Positions 1 through 12,971 of a stretch of 64,000 bases of DNA are shown here, piece after piece. The DNA is from Mermis nigrescens (lineage: Eukaryota > Nematoda > Enoplea > Mermithida > Mermithidae): NCBI GenBank assembly GCA_036768485.1, contig JAVLUZ010000145.1:296702-360701 (forward strand), read 5' to 3'. The first letter of the stretch is position 1; each line of letters opens with the position of its first letter. The translations under genes and the position numbers were made by a program. The notes under the pieces were generated by a model, which did no database searches, was not told the origin of the DNA, and saw nothing but the letters and a program-made list of their open reading frames with translations.

Positions 1-399
1 TTCAAATAAGACTATTTTGCCTAAAAAATTGTGTTATCTCATGCCTTCGTTATGCTATCCTCTAAAAACTCTCCTAATTTTGCGAAGTCACCACAGCATC
101 CAGTCGTTTTATATTTACAAAAGTAGCAAAATACTAAAATGTTTTTGTGCTCTAAGCCTAACCTATTCTTGTTTTTATTTTTTTAGTAGTTCGTCATATA
201 TCTTGATTTAATTTTTTTCCAACATGGTCGCTTCCATAAGCTACGCCTTTCACTGGCTGTGCATTCCATTGATTAAGCACTTTTTTGAATCCCTAAAAAG
301 GCGCTTTTTAAAGAATACCTAATTGAATGATTCAGAAGATAATTCACAGTTTTCAATGTGTTGTCATGGAGGCAGCCATATTAAAAAACACTTTTATAT
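1..399. other. AT-rich sequence, no gene seen
   Basis: Short open frames only, with no recognisable protein, repeat boundary or RNA. It ends where the 141-bp duplication begins. Confidence 0.4.
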
Positions 400-680
400 T
401 AGACGTTTTCATCTGTAATTTGTTAAGGTTTCAATTTTTTAAATTTTTTTCGCTAAATGGCTGGAGAATTGCATGCTGTTTCTAATGTGCTATGCTTCAT
501 GCTCAGATTCTTCTTAGTTCTGTTAGGGAGGTCAAGAAAATAGACGTTTTCATCTGTAATTTGTTAAGGTTTCAATTTTTTAAATTTTTTTCGCTAAATG
601 GCTGGAGAATTGCATGCTGTTTCTAATGTGCTATGCTTCATGCTCAGATTCTTCTTAGTTCTGTTAGGAGGTCAAGAAAA
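400..680. repeat. Tandem duplication, two 141-bp units
   Basis: The stretch beginning TAGACGTTTTCATCTG at 400 starts again at 541. The units run to the shared GGTCAAGAAAA at 530-540 and 670-680. They are nearly identical (one G run differs), so the duplication is recent. The open frame at 598-837 crosses the second unit and resembles no protein I know. Confidence 0.9.
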
Positions 681-1092
681 CCCGCTGAACGCGACGTTAA
701 AAAAAACAAAACAAGATCAACAATTGCAGAAAATAAGCCTAAAAACGTTTAGAAATGATACTTCGAGCATGAACATAAAACTGCACATAAATGTAAATTT
801 TATCCGCAGGACATTATATCAGTCTGCAGCTATTTGAGAAAATCTAAAATTGCTCTTAATGCTCCTTATCAACTTTAACCGTACTAACACATTGTTGATT
901 TTCCTAATCACATTTTAAAAAATTATGTTATTGCACGTTGGTAAATTGTCTTCTTACCCGAATTGGCCGGTACTGTTAACGACTGCTCAACGCAAACTGA
1001 CAACAGCAAGCTGACTAATAAAAAGTGATAGAGCATCGTAATATGCGAGTACGTATGTATTCCTGAATAAAAATTCATTATACAGTCGCAAC

Positions 1093-1352
1093 CACACCTG
1101 GGCGTGGGGGTTTGGGGGGTATGCACTCCCCCAGAAACCAAAATACCCCCCCAGAAATCAAAATACCCCCAGAATTCAATTTTTGAAAATTTTTTTCGTT
1201 TTTTCGCAATTTTTTGATGCCAATGGATAGTGCTTGATGAGAAACGTCGAAAAATGGTGTTTTTATCGCCATACCACCATTTTTAAGGCCATTTTTCGAC
1301 CTTCAAAGAAATCTTGCACCCCCCCCCAGAATTTTCTTGCTGCCCACGTATG
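1093..1352. mobile_element. hAT-type MITE, CACACCTGGGCG family, copy 1
   Basis: A 260-bp non-coding element flanked by a perfect 8-bp target duplication, GTCGCAAC, at 1085-1092 and 1353-1360. It begins CACACCTGGGCGTGGGG and ends TTGCTGCCCACGTATG, giving imperfect CA...TG inverted ends. The inside has runs of C around CCAGAA and a copy of ATGGATAGTGCTTGATGAGA, which recurs in the copies at 30.3, 53.4 and 60.4 kb. The 8-bp duplication is the hAT signature; the class is inferred. Confidence 0.85.
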
Positions 1353-1360
1353 GTCGCAAC

Positions 1361-3578
1361 TCAAAAAATAAACATTAAGGCTAAGCTAGGAGCACGAGGA
1401 TAAGCTCTAACGAAATTCAGCTTTCTTTCATCCAAACAGATTATTAAACTTTCTGAACAGATTAATAAACTTATATTAAGCCATCGCTGGATTTAGAGAC
1501 CAATGAACAATAATTGGAAATGATTTTTTCAAATAATCGATAAATTCTCACAGCTATCCGATTTTGTTACGTATCAATAGAAAATTACTGATTAGATGGC
1601 TTTTTACTAGCCGAGCTCCAATTTTCAAGATTTGATTAATTTTTGTCGCGAGAAAGCGAATAGTGGTTTTCTGCAAAATAAATGCAACAAAGCTCGGTTT
1701 TTTACAAAATTTTTTCTCTAATTCGCGCGTTGAAGAAATTTCGAGTATTTTTATCCCAAGAAAAATTGTATAGTTGGCAAAACCGCATAAGCTACATAAG
1801 ACAAGCATATTGAAATTTTTTTCCAATAAATCGTTCGGAAGTTAAGGAAACACTTGCTAAGAATTTCAGTCATACTAGTATCTAAACATTGAAGGATACA
1901 TGTTTTTTAATTATGGTCATCCAAGAAGCTAGATTACCTATCTTTATAGCAATTTAGTCACAGTATTAACGTGAAAACTATAAAATAATTCCATGATTTA
2001 TTACTTACATAAAGAGTATACAAAGTATCGGTAATTTTTAATTAGTGCTTCGTACAAGTGAGGTAAACATATTTGGAAAATATTTTGAAAAAATTTTTTT
2101 TCTTTGATGATTTCAAAGTTGAACCGCTTTTTCGCTCTAGGAAGAGGAACTGTTCTTCGCTCAGCTATAAAATTTTCCTCACTATAACGTTAAGAGGAGC
2201 TTCTTGAAAATTTCATTATTGTCTTATTTAAATACAAGTTACAAATGCGTCTACCAGTTTAGAGACATAAAACGCAAAAATTAGGTCGAGAACGGATATT
2301 AAATGCAACGTCGACTAAAATCGGCGAAAAATTTCAGGATTATCCTCCTGAGGAGCTATCCCATGGTACGCAGACAGAAAGGCACAGGGAAAAGGGTATA
2401 TTGCGCAAACTTTTATTATGTAAAAGGCAGCTAAGGGCGAATAGACCATAAAAATTTACATTTTAGTTGCCAAAGCGCGAGAAGTACAGCTACATTTGTG
2501 CATACAAACGCCTAAAGAATAGAATCTTCTGAATTTGGGCAATACATAAGCGCCTTAGATCAGGCTGATCCCTTGAACAGCCACGCTGTACACGTATTGG
2601 ATAGAGCAGTCCTACTATCTAAAACGCATTGATTGGACTGAAGCAATATTGAGATCACCCTGCGATTTTATAGATTGTGCTAAAGCGTATCACAATAAGC
2701 ATCGTGCAGTTTTATTTGCTCTTGCGCTGCTCATCCCTCCACCCCATCAAACTACTACGCCCACTAGCATGAAATCCAATTCAACATGCGATTCGAGATT
2801 AAAACATAGCTTTGCTTCTGTTGGCTCACCTGCTCAATTTCTACTATGTGATGTCACTCTTCTCTTTTTGAAAGCAAACATCAAGCCCCCGTTTTGCGAG
2901 GTCAATCGCACGTTGCCTCGCCTTGTTTGCCTTTTTATCGAGCATTAGCTATCACAAATCATGGAAATGAATGAGGGGGCGAAGCAAGAATGATTTCGTG
3001 AGTTGAAACGACGGTAAACTTTATCGAGGCTGATCACCTAATTGTCGGCGGGTCGAGCATTGCGTCTTTAAACGCCACGCAATATAGAGTCAGGAGGGCA
3101 AATACATAAGTGCCCTAAGCGTATATAACGTCTAAAATAAATTGTCACAAATTTCGAATTTATTCGTAAAAACATTCGAGTCAAAAGCGATTTTAAATAA
3201 AGGTAGACAAGTTAACCCGCCGAAAAAACGCCATTTCGCATGTGTAAGGCAAATTTTTGGCCCTATTTCAGACCGTTTTCGGAAAAGTTGGGGTACCGCG
3301 CCTTCCTAACGGAGATCCTGTATCCACCACTAAAAGCGTGTGTAGCTTAACATAGGCTAGAACTGCATTCTCTTATGATACCTCTGACTGTAAAAACATC
3401 AGGGTAAACGGAAGGCTGGTGCATAAATTCCCTATTTAGCTAAAAGTGTAATTACTGTAAAACTCAGTTTCTACCAAGCTGATAGATCGTCGCTCGAGAA
3501 GTGAAAAAATCTGAGTTGAAAGTAATAGCAATCTTTGATCTACGAATGACTCTCATGCACTTTGGTCGGGCCTCAACC
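1361..3578. other. No gene recognised; TE-derived debris likely
   Basis: No frame here looks like a host protein. The longest open frame (2649-2948, 99 codons) has no recognisable motif. Two similar direct segments, around GGGCAATACATAAGCGCC at about 2537 and GGGCAAATACATAAGTGCCC at about 3096, suggest the edges of an unidentified repeat. Confidence 0.35.
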
Positions 3579-3580
3579 TG

Positions 3581-3740
3581 TAGTCTGTTTCACATAACTT
3601 CGTGCATAAATTTTAAAATTTCTATCGACAGTAGGTCGACAGATTACGAATATTCTATCTAATATCAATACAATAATCGCAATCTGTCAGCTTATACTGT
3701 CAATGATTGTTTTACGCGCGTAGTTATGTGAAACACGCTA
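3581..3740. mobile_element. TA-inserting MITE, TAGTCTGTTTCA family, copy A
   Basis: It begins TAGTCTGTTTCACATAAC and ends with the near inverse GTTATGTGAAACACGCTA. Two other copies (30198-34822, interrupted, and 47854-48057) show TA on both sides of the same ends, which points to Tc1/mariner-type mobilisation. This copy has TG on the left and TA on the right, so one flank has changed. It is non-coding, 160 bp. Confidence 0.7.
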
Positions 3741-6700
3741 TAGTGCATGAAATTCGCTCGGCAAACCAATTTTCTTATTATTGTAGCAGACGATTTCTTC
3801 ATCGCTCGACCAATGACTCACAGAAAAATTTGCTGTCTGCTCCGACGAGCAATGGAAAAATCGAGTGATACAGCTACAAAGAAATTAGCTTTCCTCCCAG
3901 TGAATTTGTGCTCTAAATTTAAAGAAACCAGACACATGTACATATGTAAGAACAAAGGTAGGTACATAAAGTGATTCAAAAATTGCAATACACACATGCG
4001 GTTTTTTCAAAAGGTAGATGATAAAAAAGTCGCCCTAGTGTTTTTTGTTTTTACTCAATATTCAGCTCGAAATGATTGTGTAAAGTTTTTGTGTAATGAT
4101 AACATATGGGAACTTTTGACGGTGTTTTTGGCCAGCATGTACATAACTCAGTGTGAATGCCTCATGGAATTTAATGCCAAACAATTGTAGTGGATAAAAT
4201 TCGCCAGATGGTAAATTTTTCGGTTTTTTCAAATTTTGCATAAGCTCTAGAGGGGGAGTGTAAAGAGTGTAAAAAACAGCGGGTGTAAAGACAGATTTGG
4301 TTACGTTTCAGTCTTCTTTATGTCAGCCAACAACTCCAGCCGGTTATGAGTCTCAAGAAATTTTTCCTAACAGAAATTTACTACGACCTAAGGGCTACTT
4401 TTGGTTTACCAGCAAACGTTTTTACATTCAATAATGAGTTAGGTCCAGGGGTTTAACGTTTACAATCTGGTAGATGGTGTAAAAAACGGGTTTTGTCTCA
4501 GATTTCTCCACCAAGATCTGCGCTTAAGGGGGTAAATTATATAGAATAAAAATAAATTATACGTTCCAAGAGCTAAACGTCGCACGTTTAAAAAACGCAA
4601 TATTGAGTTACTTATGGGATGTAAATCTCGAAACAAGGGGTGTAACATGGGGGTAAAAAACACGTTTTTTTCCCCTTTTTTGATTGGTCAATTTCTCAAA
4701 TATTTTGCGGAACAATTGATTTTAACACATAAACATACTACGATTTGTAAGGCATGCGTTGTGGTTACAAGTGCTTATAAGGGATTATGGGATTTTACTA
4801 CGGGAAGGGATATAACATAAAACCGGGCGGGCACCCGAACAACAACGTTGATTAAAATTATAAAGTTGAACGTGAAATTAAATATTAGTCGATGACGCAT
4901 ACGATTACAAAGAATGCGCATGGGACAAGCTCGATTGGGATAGTCTTTCATACTGGAAAACCAAAATGCATCACGAAAATATTGTAACATTGAGATTGAT
5001 GAGCGATTCTAAGAATTGGGCTCTACTGACGGGATTTGAGATAGGTAAGCGTGAGTTGGTTTTCTGGGAATTCGACTTGGTAAGAATACTCAATATTTTA
5101 TTTTGACGTTATGACATTGAAGGTTATGAGAGAATGGGAAATATTGAGAATTTAGAATCGCATGATTCATTAGCGAGAGTTTGAGATGCGCTTACGAAAT
5201 CACAGGCTAGCAAATTGAACAAAAAAGCTTCTTTACAGATTTAAAGGCTACAAACTGACCCAAACCGAATTTCTCTCCACCCAATGGGGAGTCAGGTTCA
5301 GATTCTTAAAGTCAAGAATGTAGCAGATGGTGAAAAAATACATTATTGTCCATGATTTTGTCCGCCACTTTTTTATTCAGAAGTCGGGATAAGTCGGATA
5401 GAATAAAAATAAAGTTCATTCTAAAGGGTACACGTCACAGCAATTTGTGTTTATTCACATTATTATTTTGATTGTTCGCGAGATGTAAAGTCAAAAATGG
5501 AGCGGATGTTTAATGTATTTCTGCCTTTTTTCTGCCAAGTTCCCCGGTATATGTCTGGACATTATTACAAGTCTAAAAGTGTACCAGGGGTCAAACGGCT
5601 TACGCCAGTTAGGCGCGTTTGCGTAAAGTCAACAGTGGTGTAAAGTGGTTTACATCTGATATTTCTTTGTCTTCAGAACATTGTAGAGAATTAATTTTTT
5701 CATGAATGTTGATCGTGATATTAGAATTACGAGTCCAACTAGATTCTTCATTGAACTCAGTGGTTGTGTAAAGTTTACACTACAAATTAAATTTGATCCT
5801 GTAATGCAAACTAATCTTTCATAATACACTGAATAACACAATATCATGTGAATAATATCACACTATGATATAATATAATATAATGACACAGAGCTGGCTT
5901 ATCACTTAATAACACAAGCACACGCTTTAGCGCGATTTTGTTATTACAAAAGCGATAAAAATATTTGGTCTTTAAAACTAGTAGAGCTATTATGAGCAGC
6001 AGCTGCAAATCAAAAACTGGCGCTAAGTTAGCGCCCTTTATTTCAAAATAAGACTCACTCACACACATCCACTCCAAATCCTGGGAAATGTATCATTCAC
6101 GTGAAAAATGACTGTCGTTTCTAAATTAGATAGCACTCCTTTTGAACCGGTCTTAACTCCAGCAAACTGCAGTCCACGTGAACATCCTATGTTTTAGCTT
6201 AGTCACTAAATGAATCACACAAAAAAACGTTAGCTTATAACACTTACTGACCGTAGGAATCTACAGCCGACGCTAACTAGCTCGCTCGGGAATGGACACC
6301 ATCAGCCCCTGAGAAAGACAGACTGTACCCCCATACATTGATAAAGTATCAAAGCCCCTGGTCGATCCTCCAACTCGCATTCCGTCTATCACCATCAGCT
6401 GATTTATCTTCCGTCTGTCGTATCTTTCACTATAGTCGTCTTTGTTTCAATTGAACTTATCATAAGTTCGTTTTTAATATAACCCTATCACTGAGTAATA
6501 CGTAGCATCCACCCGTTCACGACAGTATATAAACTAATATCTGCCACCCACCCCAATCGACTGCAGTTCTAGAGCATCGCAGAAGCTTCATTTTTTCAAA
6601 ATGTTCTATATTACCTTAGAATTCTGAATCGGACTGTTACTTTCCTCTACACCCAGTAGTTGATGAACGTTTACTCTATTCCTTTATTGTTGATGTGTAA

Positions 6701-7040
6701 AGTTTACACTGGAAATTTAGTTCAACTTTCAGAGCGTTGCAAAACGTAAAAGTTTTTCTGTCAAAATATGTTCTGTAAGGTCAGGATTACGAATCTGACT
6801 GTACCTTTTCTTTAAACCCAGTAGTTGTGGAAAGTTTACAATGAACTTTAGTTTTAGAGCATTGCGAAAGCATGATTTTTGTTCAAAACATTCCATGTAA
6901 CGCCAGGATGACGAATCTGAGGTTAGGTTTTCTTTACACCCTGTAACTGCATAAAGTTTATGCTGAAAACATTTTATCTTTTTAAATAAGATAAGGTGCC
7001 TTGTTTACAAAGATTAAGCGCGCTTCACAAGTAAATGTCG

Positions 7041-7108
7041 GCGATATCACCGATTTTTGTCGTTGACATCGCCGATATCGCCGACAAAAATCGGCGATGT
7101 CGCCGATA
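7041..7108. repeat. Array of a GTCGGCGATATCGCCGAC-type palindrome
   Basis: Three to four partly overlapping copies of the 18-bp self-complementary word and its variants, separated by AAAAA/TTTTT spacers, in otherwise AT-rich DNA. The same word forms an array at 11947-12080. It is the most GC-rich short stretch in this area. Confidence 0.85.
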
Positions 7109-7110
7109 TC

Positions 7111-7985
7111 GCGGGTGGGAATATTTCAAATAGCCTCATGCTGAAAAGCAAAACACTCAAAATATCGACTATTTTGATGTGAAAATGGACTTTGAGCAGC
7201 TGTGTGCGGAATTACAGGTTTATTTAAATTATAAATCTTTTGAATTGATACGAAAATCATGACAGCATACTCGCTATGCTTTTTAAAGTGCGTGAAAAAT
7301 ATGGTCATTGCCATGCACTTATTCCGCAGAGGCGCCTTACTGACCATGAAAGTTATTTAAATTATTTTCGCTTATTGCCTGCGAAAATTGATGAGTTGCT
7401 CTGACTAAAGTTTGTCCCCTTATCCAGAAAAGCAATAAGGTGGCGAAAGCCTATTTCGCCAAGCGAAAGATTAGCTATAACTTTGCGGTATCTGCGCTCT
7501 GCATGTCGGTGACAACTAACAATGACCTAAATAAAAACAGTTCTAATCACCGTTAGGATTTAAGTAGCAGACTACTTTCTCAACTTTTTTCAATCAAAAC
7601 CGGTAAACAATTTTTCTGAGAGTTTTATTTAAACCGTCAGATGACAATTGGTCGCGCGATTGAAGCTCACGAATTTTTCTTCTTTTCTGTGTCTTTATAG
7701 GTCGGGAACTCTAAAATTCCATAAATGGGGATAACCACGCACTATTTCAATTAATTGTTCGTCAAAGGTACTCGACATTTCTCGTGTACCACTAAAAAGA
7801 CAGGTAAAAAATAACGAAAGAAAGAAAATATTTTCTACTATTGATTGAAACGTAAGTTTTCGACAACCTCCGTGAGATAAAACGATACGTGAGAATGATA
7901 TGAACCTCATGCTTACTCGTTTTACTGCATTTCAGCTAATTATAATCATGACGTCGCCAAAAATAAGTCGTGATACATATACATA
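7111..7985. other. Interior of foldback element, no gene seen
   Basis: This stretch lacks the TTTACAC units and the inverted partner of its surroundings, so it may be a separate insertion. No coding capacity is recognised. Confidence 0.35.
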
Positions 7986-7986
7986 A

Positions 7987-8745
7987 GCAAAGAAAAATGC
8001 TCCGATGGAACAAAAAAGATGAATATACTTGGAATTGTGGATTATTATGGATGTAAAAGGAGGGGACTAGGAAAAATCTACCTAAAGTCGGTAAATCTGC
8101 TAAAAATCACACTTTCTCTAAGCAACGCAAAAAATCGATGTACATTCTGCGGCCAACAGATTAAAATAAATATTCAACCATAACAATGATTGAAAAAGCA
8201 GCACGTTAGCTATGCAGTAGCTATGGGAAATGATATTAAGTAAACTAACAGTCTTCCAAGCCAATTGAATGAAATAGCAAGCATCGAAGACAATTGAAGA
8301 CATGGTTGGTTTAAAACAGTGGGAAACGCGTAAGTTGACTTGAAATAGACTAAATGTAGATACACTAGCATGCCCGAAACGATTGTGTGCACTAATCAAT
8401 CGGCTCCTGCTTTGCTTGCTATAATGCTCATAACAAAATAAAACAACTTTAAATACAATAACTCTTAGTTTTCTATCAATCAGGTGCCAGCAATTTAAAA
8501 AAGTAACCTTGATAGATTTCGTTTATACACTCTTATCTGAAACTTCGAACATTATTTAAAAAAGACACTTTTTTAGAGGCCGCAGAATATACATCGATTT
8601 TTTGCGTTGCTTAGAGAAAGTGTGATTTTTAGCAGATTTACCGACTTTAGGTAGATTTTTCCTAGTCCCCTCCTTTTACATCCATAATAATCCACAATTC
8701 CAAGTATATTCATCTTTTTGTTCCATCGGAGCATTTTTCTTTGCT
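7987..8745. mobile_element. Inverted-repeat core module, copy 1
   Basis: 7987-8157 (from GCAAAGAAAAATGCTCCGA) returns almost perfectly inverted at 8577-8745, around a unique centre of about 420 bp. The whole module recurs inverted at about 58757-59536, centre included. It therefore behaves as a unit and could be an independent non-coding transposon nested in the foldback element, or its original core. There is no open frame of note and the target duplication is unclear. Confidence 0.8.
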
Positions 8746-9057
8746 AGTACGCTACTTTTAATTAGCGTGATTTCAGTACATCAGTCAGTAAACACAATCA
8801 GTAATATGCCACAATAATGACAACAGTCCAAGAACGCGGAAAACAATATTGTTCTTAACATCAGCATTATCCTTTTTAAACAAGACAACCTTATTGACAC
8901 CATCCATTTTCAAATTAAAACTCCATTAAGTTATTTCTTCTTAATGTGCACTATGCAGTTCACTTATAATCAAGCACAAATATTTAACCAACGAATTCAC
9001 ATTGCAAATCCTCACTCAATCAATACACAAGCACAATGTGTTGTGACTTTTGAAATT

Positions 9058-9146
9058 GAAAACACCCAATTTTCAATTTTCAAATTGAAAATTGGATCAA
9101 TTTTCAAATTGAAAATCGGGTCAATTTTCAAATTGAAAATTGGGTG
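9058..9146. repeat. Tandem palindromic repeat, TTTTCAAATTGAAAAT units
   Basis: Three tandem copies of a unit of about 24 bp built on the palindrome ATTTTCAATTTGAAAAT-like core, spaced by GGATC or GGGTC. The spacing is regular and the units nearly identical, so it could fold into successive hairpins. Confidence 0.85.
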
Positions 9147-11824
9147 TTTTGAATTTGCGATAAAGAAAATAATCAAAAGATAGTCACTTGGTTTATTTAA
9201 GCCGAGTAATAAAATAACGACCGTCCACCAATTCCAAACTAAACGCGACTAATCTGATCACTATGAAAAAGTTTTGAAAAATGAGCTTGCTAAGCGAGTT
9301 GTAAACCAAGAGAAACTTAAAGTTAAAACCTACCATTAAATTATTAAGAGACTTATAAAAGATTTTAAACTTTAAGAAAATGGAAAAGGCGGGATGTTGG
9401 TAAATTAGAAGGCAAAGTTTTTCGGCAAAAATTCAAAAACTTCACGCAAATATCAAATGTAAGGAACACTAACGCTTTGATTTGGTACTAAAATAAATTT
9501 GTAGTATAGACTACATATTAACAACAAATGAATAGTGCAAACTTTACACAACTACTAGGTGTAGAGAATACTAACAGTTTACGGCTTATTAATGTACATG
9601 ATTACAATAAAGCTGCATATCTTTGTCGACTTCTGTGCACAGTAGTGTGATTGCTGGTTCATTTTAAACCACTTTTGCAGGCAATTTACATCAATTAAAC
9701 GATAGCTCTCCATGTGCAAGATTTTGTGAAACATATTATAAACACGGCTAAGAAGGATTTAACTTTAATGCAACCCATTTAAGACAAAATTACATCTCTT
9801 CAATGATCTAAGGACACTTGAACATAATTTTTAAATCACTTTAGATTACTTTTGAGGGTAAACAAACTCACTTAATTGATGTCTCACATATGAATCCTTG
9901 AAAATTTCTTGACTTCAGTTACAAAGTCTCTGCAAGTCTATCGAATTAAGGTTAACACGTAATGTAAACTTAACACAAACAGCGTAAAGAATATTTTAGT
10001 CGGATTCGTAATTTTGATATTGCTCCCATATTACTTTCAGCATTTATGGAAAAATGAGTCTCCATAATGTTTTAAAGACAATAAACATTAGGTTTAAACC
10101 ACTTTGCAATACTGCTGAGTGTAAGCAAGCGCGCCCAGCTGACGTATATATTTCATTCCCTGTAAATTTTTATATCTCAGGAAAAAATTTCGGTTTTGGC
10201 AATGCTCTAGAACAAAGGCTAACATGCAGTGTAAAAAATTACTCGGATATTATGATCAACATTCATGAAAAAATTATGTCTCTACAATGGTCTGAGGACA
10301 TATAAACAATGAGTGTAAACTACTTTACATCACTGTTGGATGTAAACAAACGCACCTACGTGACGTCTCACATTTGATCCTTTGAAAACTTCTAGACTCC
10401 AGGAAAAAATTAGGTTTCTGGAATGCTCAAAAACGAAGATAAATACATATGTAGTGTAAACTTCATGTAAACACCTAGTGTAAAGAAGATTTTAGTCAGA
10501 TTCGTAATTTTGATATTGTTCCGATATTACGATTAATATTTATGAAAAAATTAAGTCTACATAATGTTCTATGGACAAACTAACAATTGGTGTAAACTAC
10601 TTTACAACACCATAGAGTGTAAACATATGCGCCAGACTGGCATATCAAATTTGGTTCCTGGTCCATTTCTAGACTTGATAAACGTGTCCCTGACTCGTAA
10701 CCGGAGAAGCAGGCAGAAAAAACAAGACAGAAACGCATTTTAAACTCCAAATTTTTGACTTTACACTCGCTAAATATTAATGTATAGACAATTTGCTTGA
10801 CATGCATCCGATATAAAGCACTTTATTTTTATTCTATTAGACTTATCCCGACTTCTGGACGGAGAAAGTGGCGAACAAAAAACGCAACAAAAACGTATTT
10901 TCCATCATTTAGAACACTGTAAACTTTAAAATTCCGTACCGAACTCCCCATTGAGTTTAAAGAAATTCGGTTTGGTACAATTTGTAGCTTTTAAATCGTA
11001 GTACATTCCTGTGTGCCAAAATTCTGTTGCAAAAATTATTTGGTATGATTTATCAATCAAACTTCGGAAAAAACGTGTTTTTTCGCCCATTTTTTACCTC
11101 TGATTTCGAACTTTACACCCCCATAAATAACTCAATATTGCGTTTTTTTAAATGCGGTTTGCTGCGATGTTTAGCCCCTGAGAGGCACTTTATTAATGCT
11201 GTCTTCGATTTACACTGACTCATAAGCGGAAAAATTTGGCAGAGAAATCTTAGTTAAAATCCGTTTTTTACACCATCCACTAGAGTGTAAACTTTAAAAC
11301 CCAGGATCTAACTCACCATAGAGCATAGAAGACTTTGCTTATATGCAGAATGTATCCCTTGATCCGCTCTACATTTCTGTCAGAAAACATTTTAAAAAAC
11401 TCATAACCGGAGTTTGTATCGGACATAGGCAGGTTGAAAACTCGACCAAAAAGTGCTTTTTCACCCCCAGATTTTCGCACTCTTTACACTGCCATTCGAT
11501 AACTAATGCGAATTTCAAAAAACAAAAAAAGTGACATCTGAAGAATTCATCCCTCTATCATCCTATCCTGTTCAATCCTTCGAGTCATCAATACTCAGTT
11601 GTCCACATGCCGCAGTAAAAAGGTCCCAAAATTTGTCCTATGTTATAACTTTACACAAAAACTTTACACCTTCTTTACACAGTCAATTTTGAGTTTCAAG
11701 AAAAACAAAAAAACACGGGCAGCGAATTTTTTTATTATCTTTCTTTTTAAAAAAACCGCACCTTCCAGAAGTGTCCCGTTATAGCTGTAGGGGGTGCACA
11801 GGTGTGGGGGTACCCAAGTATATT

Positions 11825-11850
11825 ATAGGTACGCGCTAACGCGCTACCTA
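11825..11850. repeat. Hairpin at foldback element end
   Basis: ATAGGTACGCGC and GCGCTACCTA pair around a short TAA loop. A better-preserved version with a GATA loop stands at 55992-56017 at the matching end of the second copy. It probably marks or lies next to the element terminus. Confidence 0.6.
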
Positions 11851-11946
11851 AGATGTATGTATGTATGCTACATATGTACCACTGCACGTGTGTGCAGTAC
11901 GTGGCTTGCCTGTGATCTCGTTCCTACTCTGAACTTTGTTCACGAA

Positions 11947-12080
11947 TTGTCGGCGATATCGCAGAAAAATAGACATAGATCCTATTCCCCTGACTTTAGT
12001 CGGCGATATCGCCGACTAAAATCGGCAATATCGGCAACAAAAGCCGGCGATATCGCCGACAAAAGTTGGCGATGTCGCTG
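11947..12080. repeat. Second array of the GTCGGCGATATCGCCGAC palindrome
   Basis: Four to five spaced copies or variants of the 18-bp palindrome, again with AAAA spacers, lie just outside the foldback element. They match the array at 7041-7108. Confidence 0.85.
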
Positions 12081-12971
12081 ATACGTACCTGCGGATTGTT
12101 AAACAGAAATAGAATAATTTTCAAGTTATTTCGGTCATCAAGGGAACTACTTCTTATCGTATGTCCAATCAAACATACAGTCAAACTTAATTAAACCACA
12201 TTTAGCTTACAAAATAAGCGCAGTAACACAGAATCGACTTTCATTGTTTGGGTTAACTAAAGATTTTCTCAGCATATGTTTGCATCTCTTTCTTGAATTA
12301 CATCCATAAAAATTTGACAATAGCGTTTAACGTTTTGTACAGTAATATTACCTACAATATAGGATATGTCCTACTTTATGTACAATTATTGCATTCTTGA
12401 ATAATATCGATATCACTGATGTCGTCTTACTTCAAAACATTTGCAGGCACTTTAAATTCACCGAAAGCGCTTACTACTGTTCGGTTTCTTTGTTGCTTTA
12501 CAAGCGATCTATATGACTGTTTCACACAAGATCGCAATTTTTGTTCAACGATCCTCATATAGTATAAACCAAAGTTTCAGTTTTAAATTGATCCAGATAT
12601 ATAGTAAGCTGTCAGTTTAAGTTCGACTGGAGTCCTCAAAAGAACACATAGGCGTGCGAGTTTATAGCCCCTAGAAGCTGAAAACCTCTCGCATATTACT
12701 GTGGACCCCATAATTCTATTCTTAGTAATATTCTTGGTGATTTGACCTATCCTGCCTGACCCCCTACCAGAATTTTTGTGCTGCCCACGTATACTCAAAG
12801 GGAACTGCAAAGGTTACTTGAAATACACAATAGTCACATTCACATTGCGATTGCGATCTAATCCGTAAGGCATTGCAGAAATAAAGTGTTACGGTAATAA
12901 GGATGTTCAGTTTTTGGCTAAGCTGAGAGAAAGCTCAACCTGACTCTAAGTTATGCAGAATATAATCCGTA
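12081..12971. other. No gene recognised
   Basis: AT-rich sequence with no supported coding frame. Near 12690-12790 there is an eroded end of the CACACCTGGGCG-type MITE (AGAATTTTTGTGCTGCCCACG). Confidence 0.4.

Larger units (their letters stand above)
3970..11850. mobile_element. Long foldback element rich in GTGTAAA/TTTACAC palindromes
   Basis: Sequence from about 4.0-7.0 kb returns inverted at about 9.5-11.8 kb. For example, the stretch at 4250-4500 with GTAAAGAGTGTAAAAAACAG and CCGGTTATGAGT matches the inverse of 11260-11500. Both arms are built of degenerate units carrying GTGTAAAGTTTACAC or parts of it, next to a conserved ATTACGAATCTGACT. Blocks containing AATAAAAATAAA followed by a TACACGTCGCA-like stretch also recur. 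No transposase was found. The outer ends are approximate: the right end lies near the hairpin at 11825-11850 and the left end is eroded. The class is unknown; a half copy lies at 56.0-59.5 kb. Confidence 0.7.

Noticed and set aside
2649..2948. 99-codon open frame as a gene
   Set aside because: No motif, no convincing start context, and its composition matches chance in this region.
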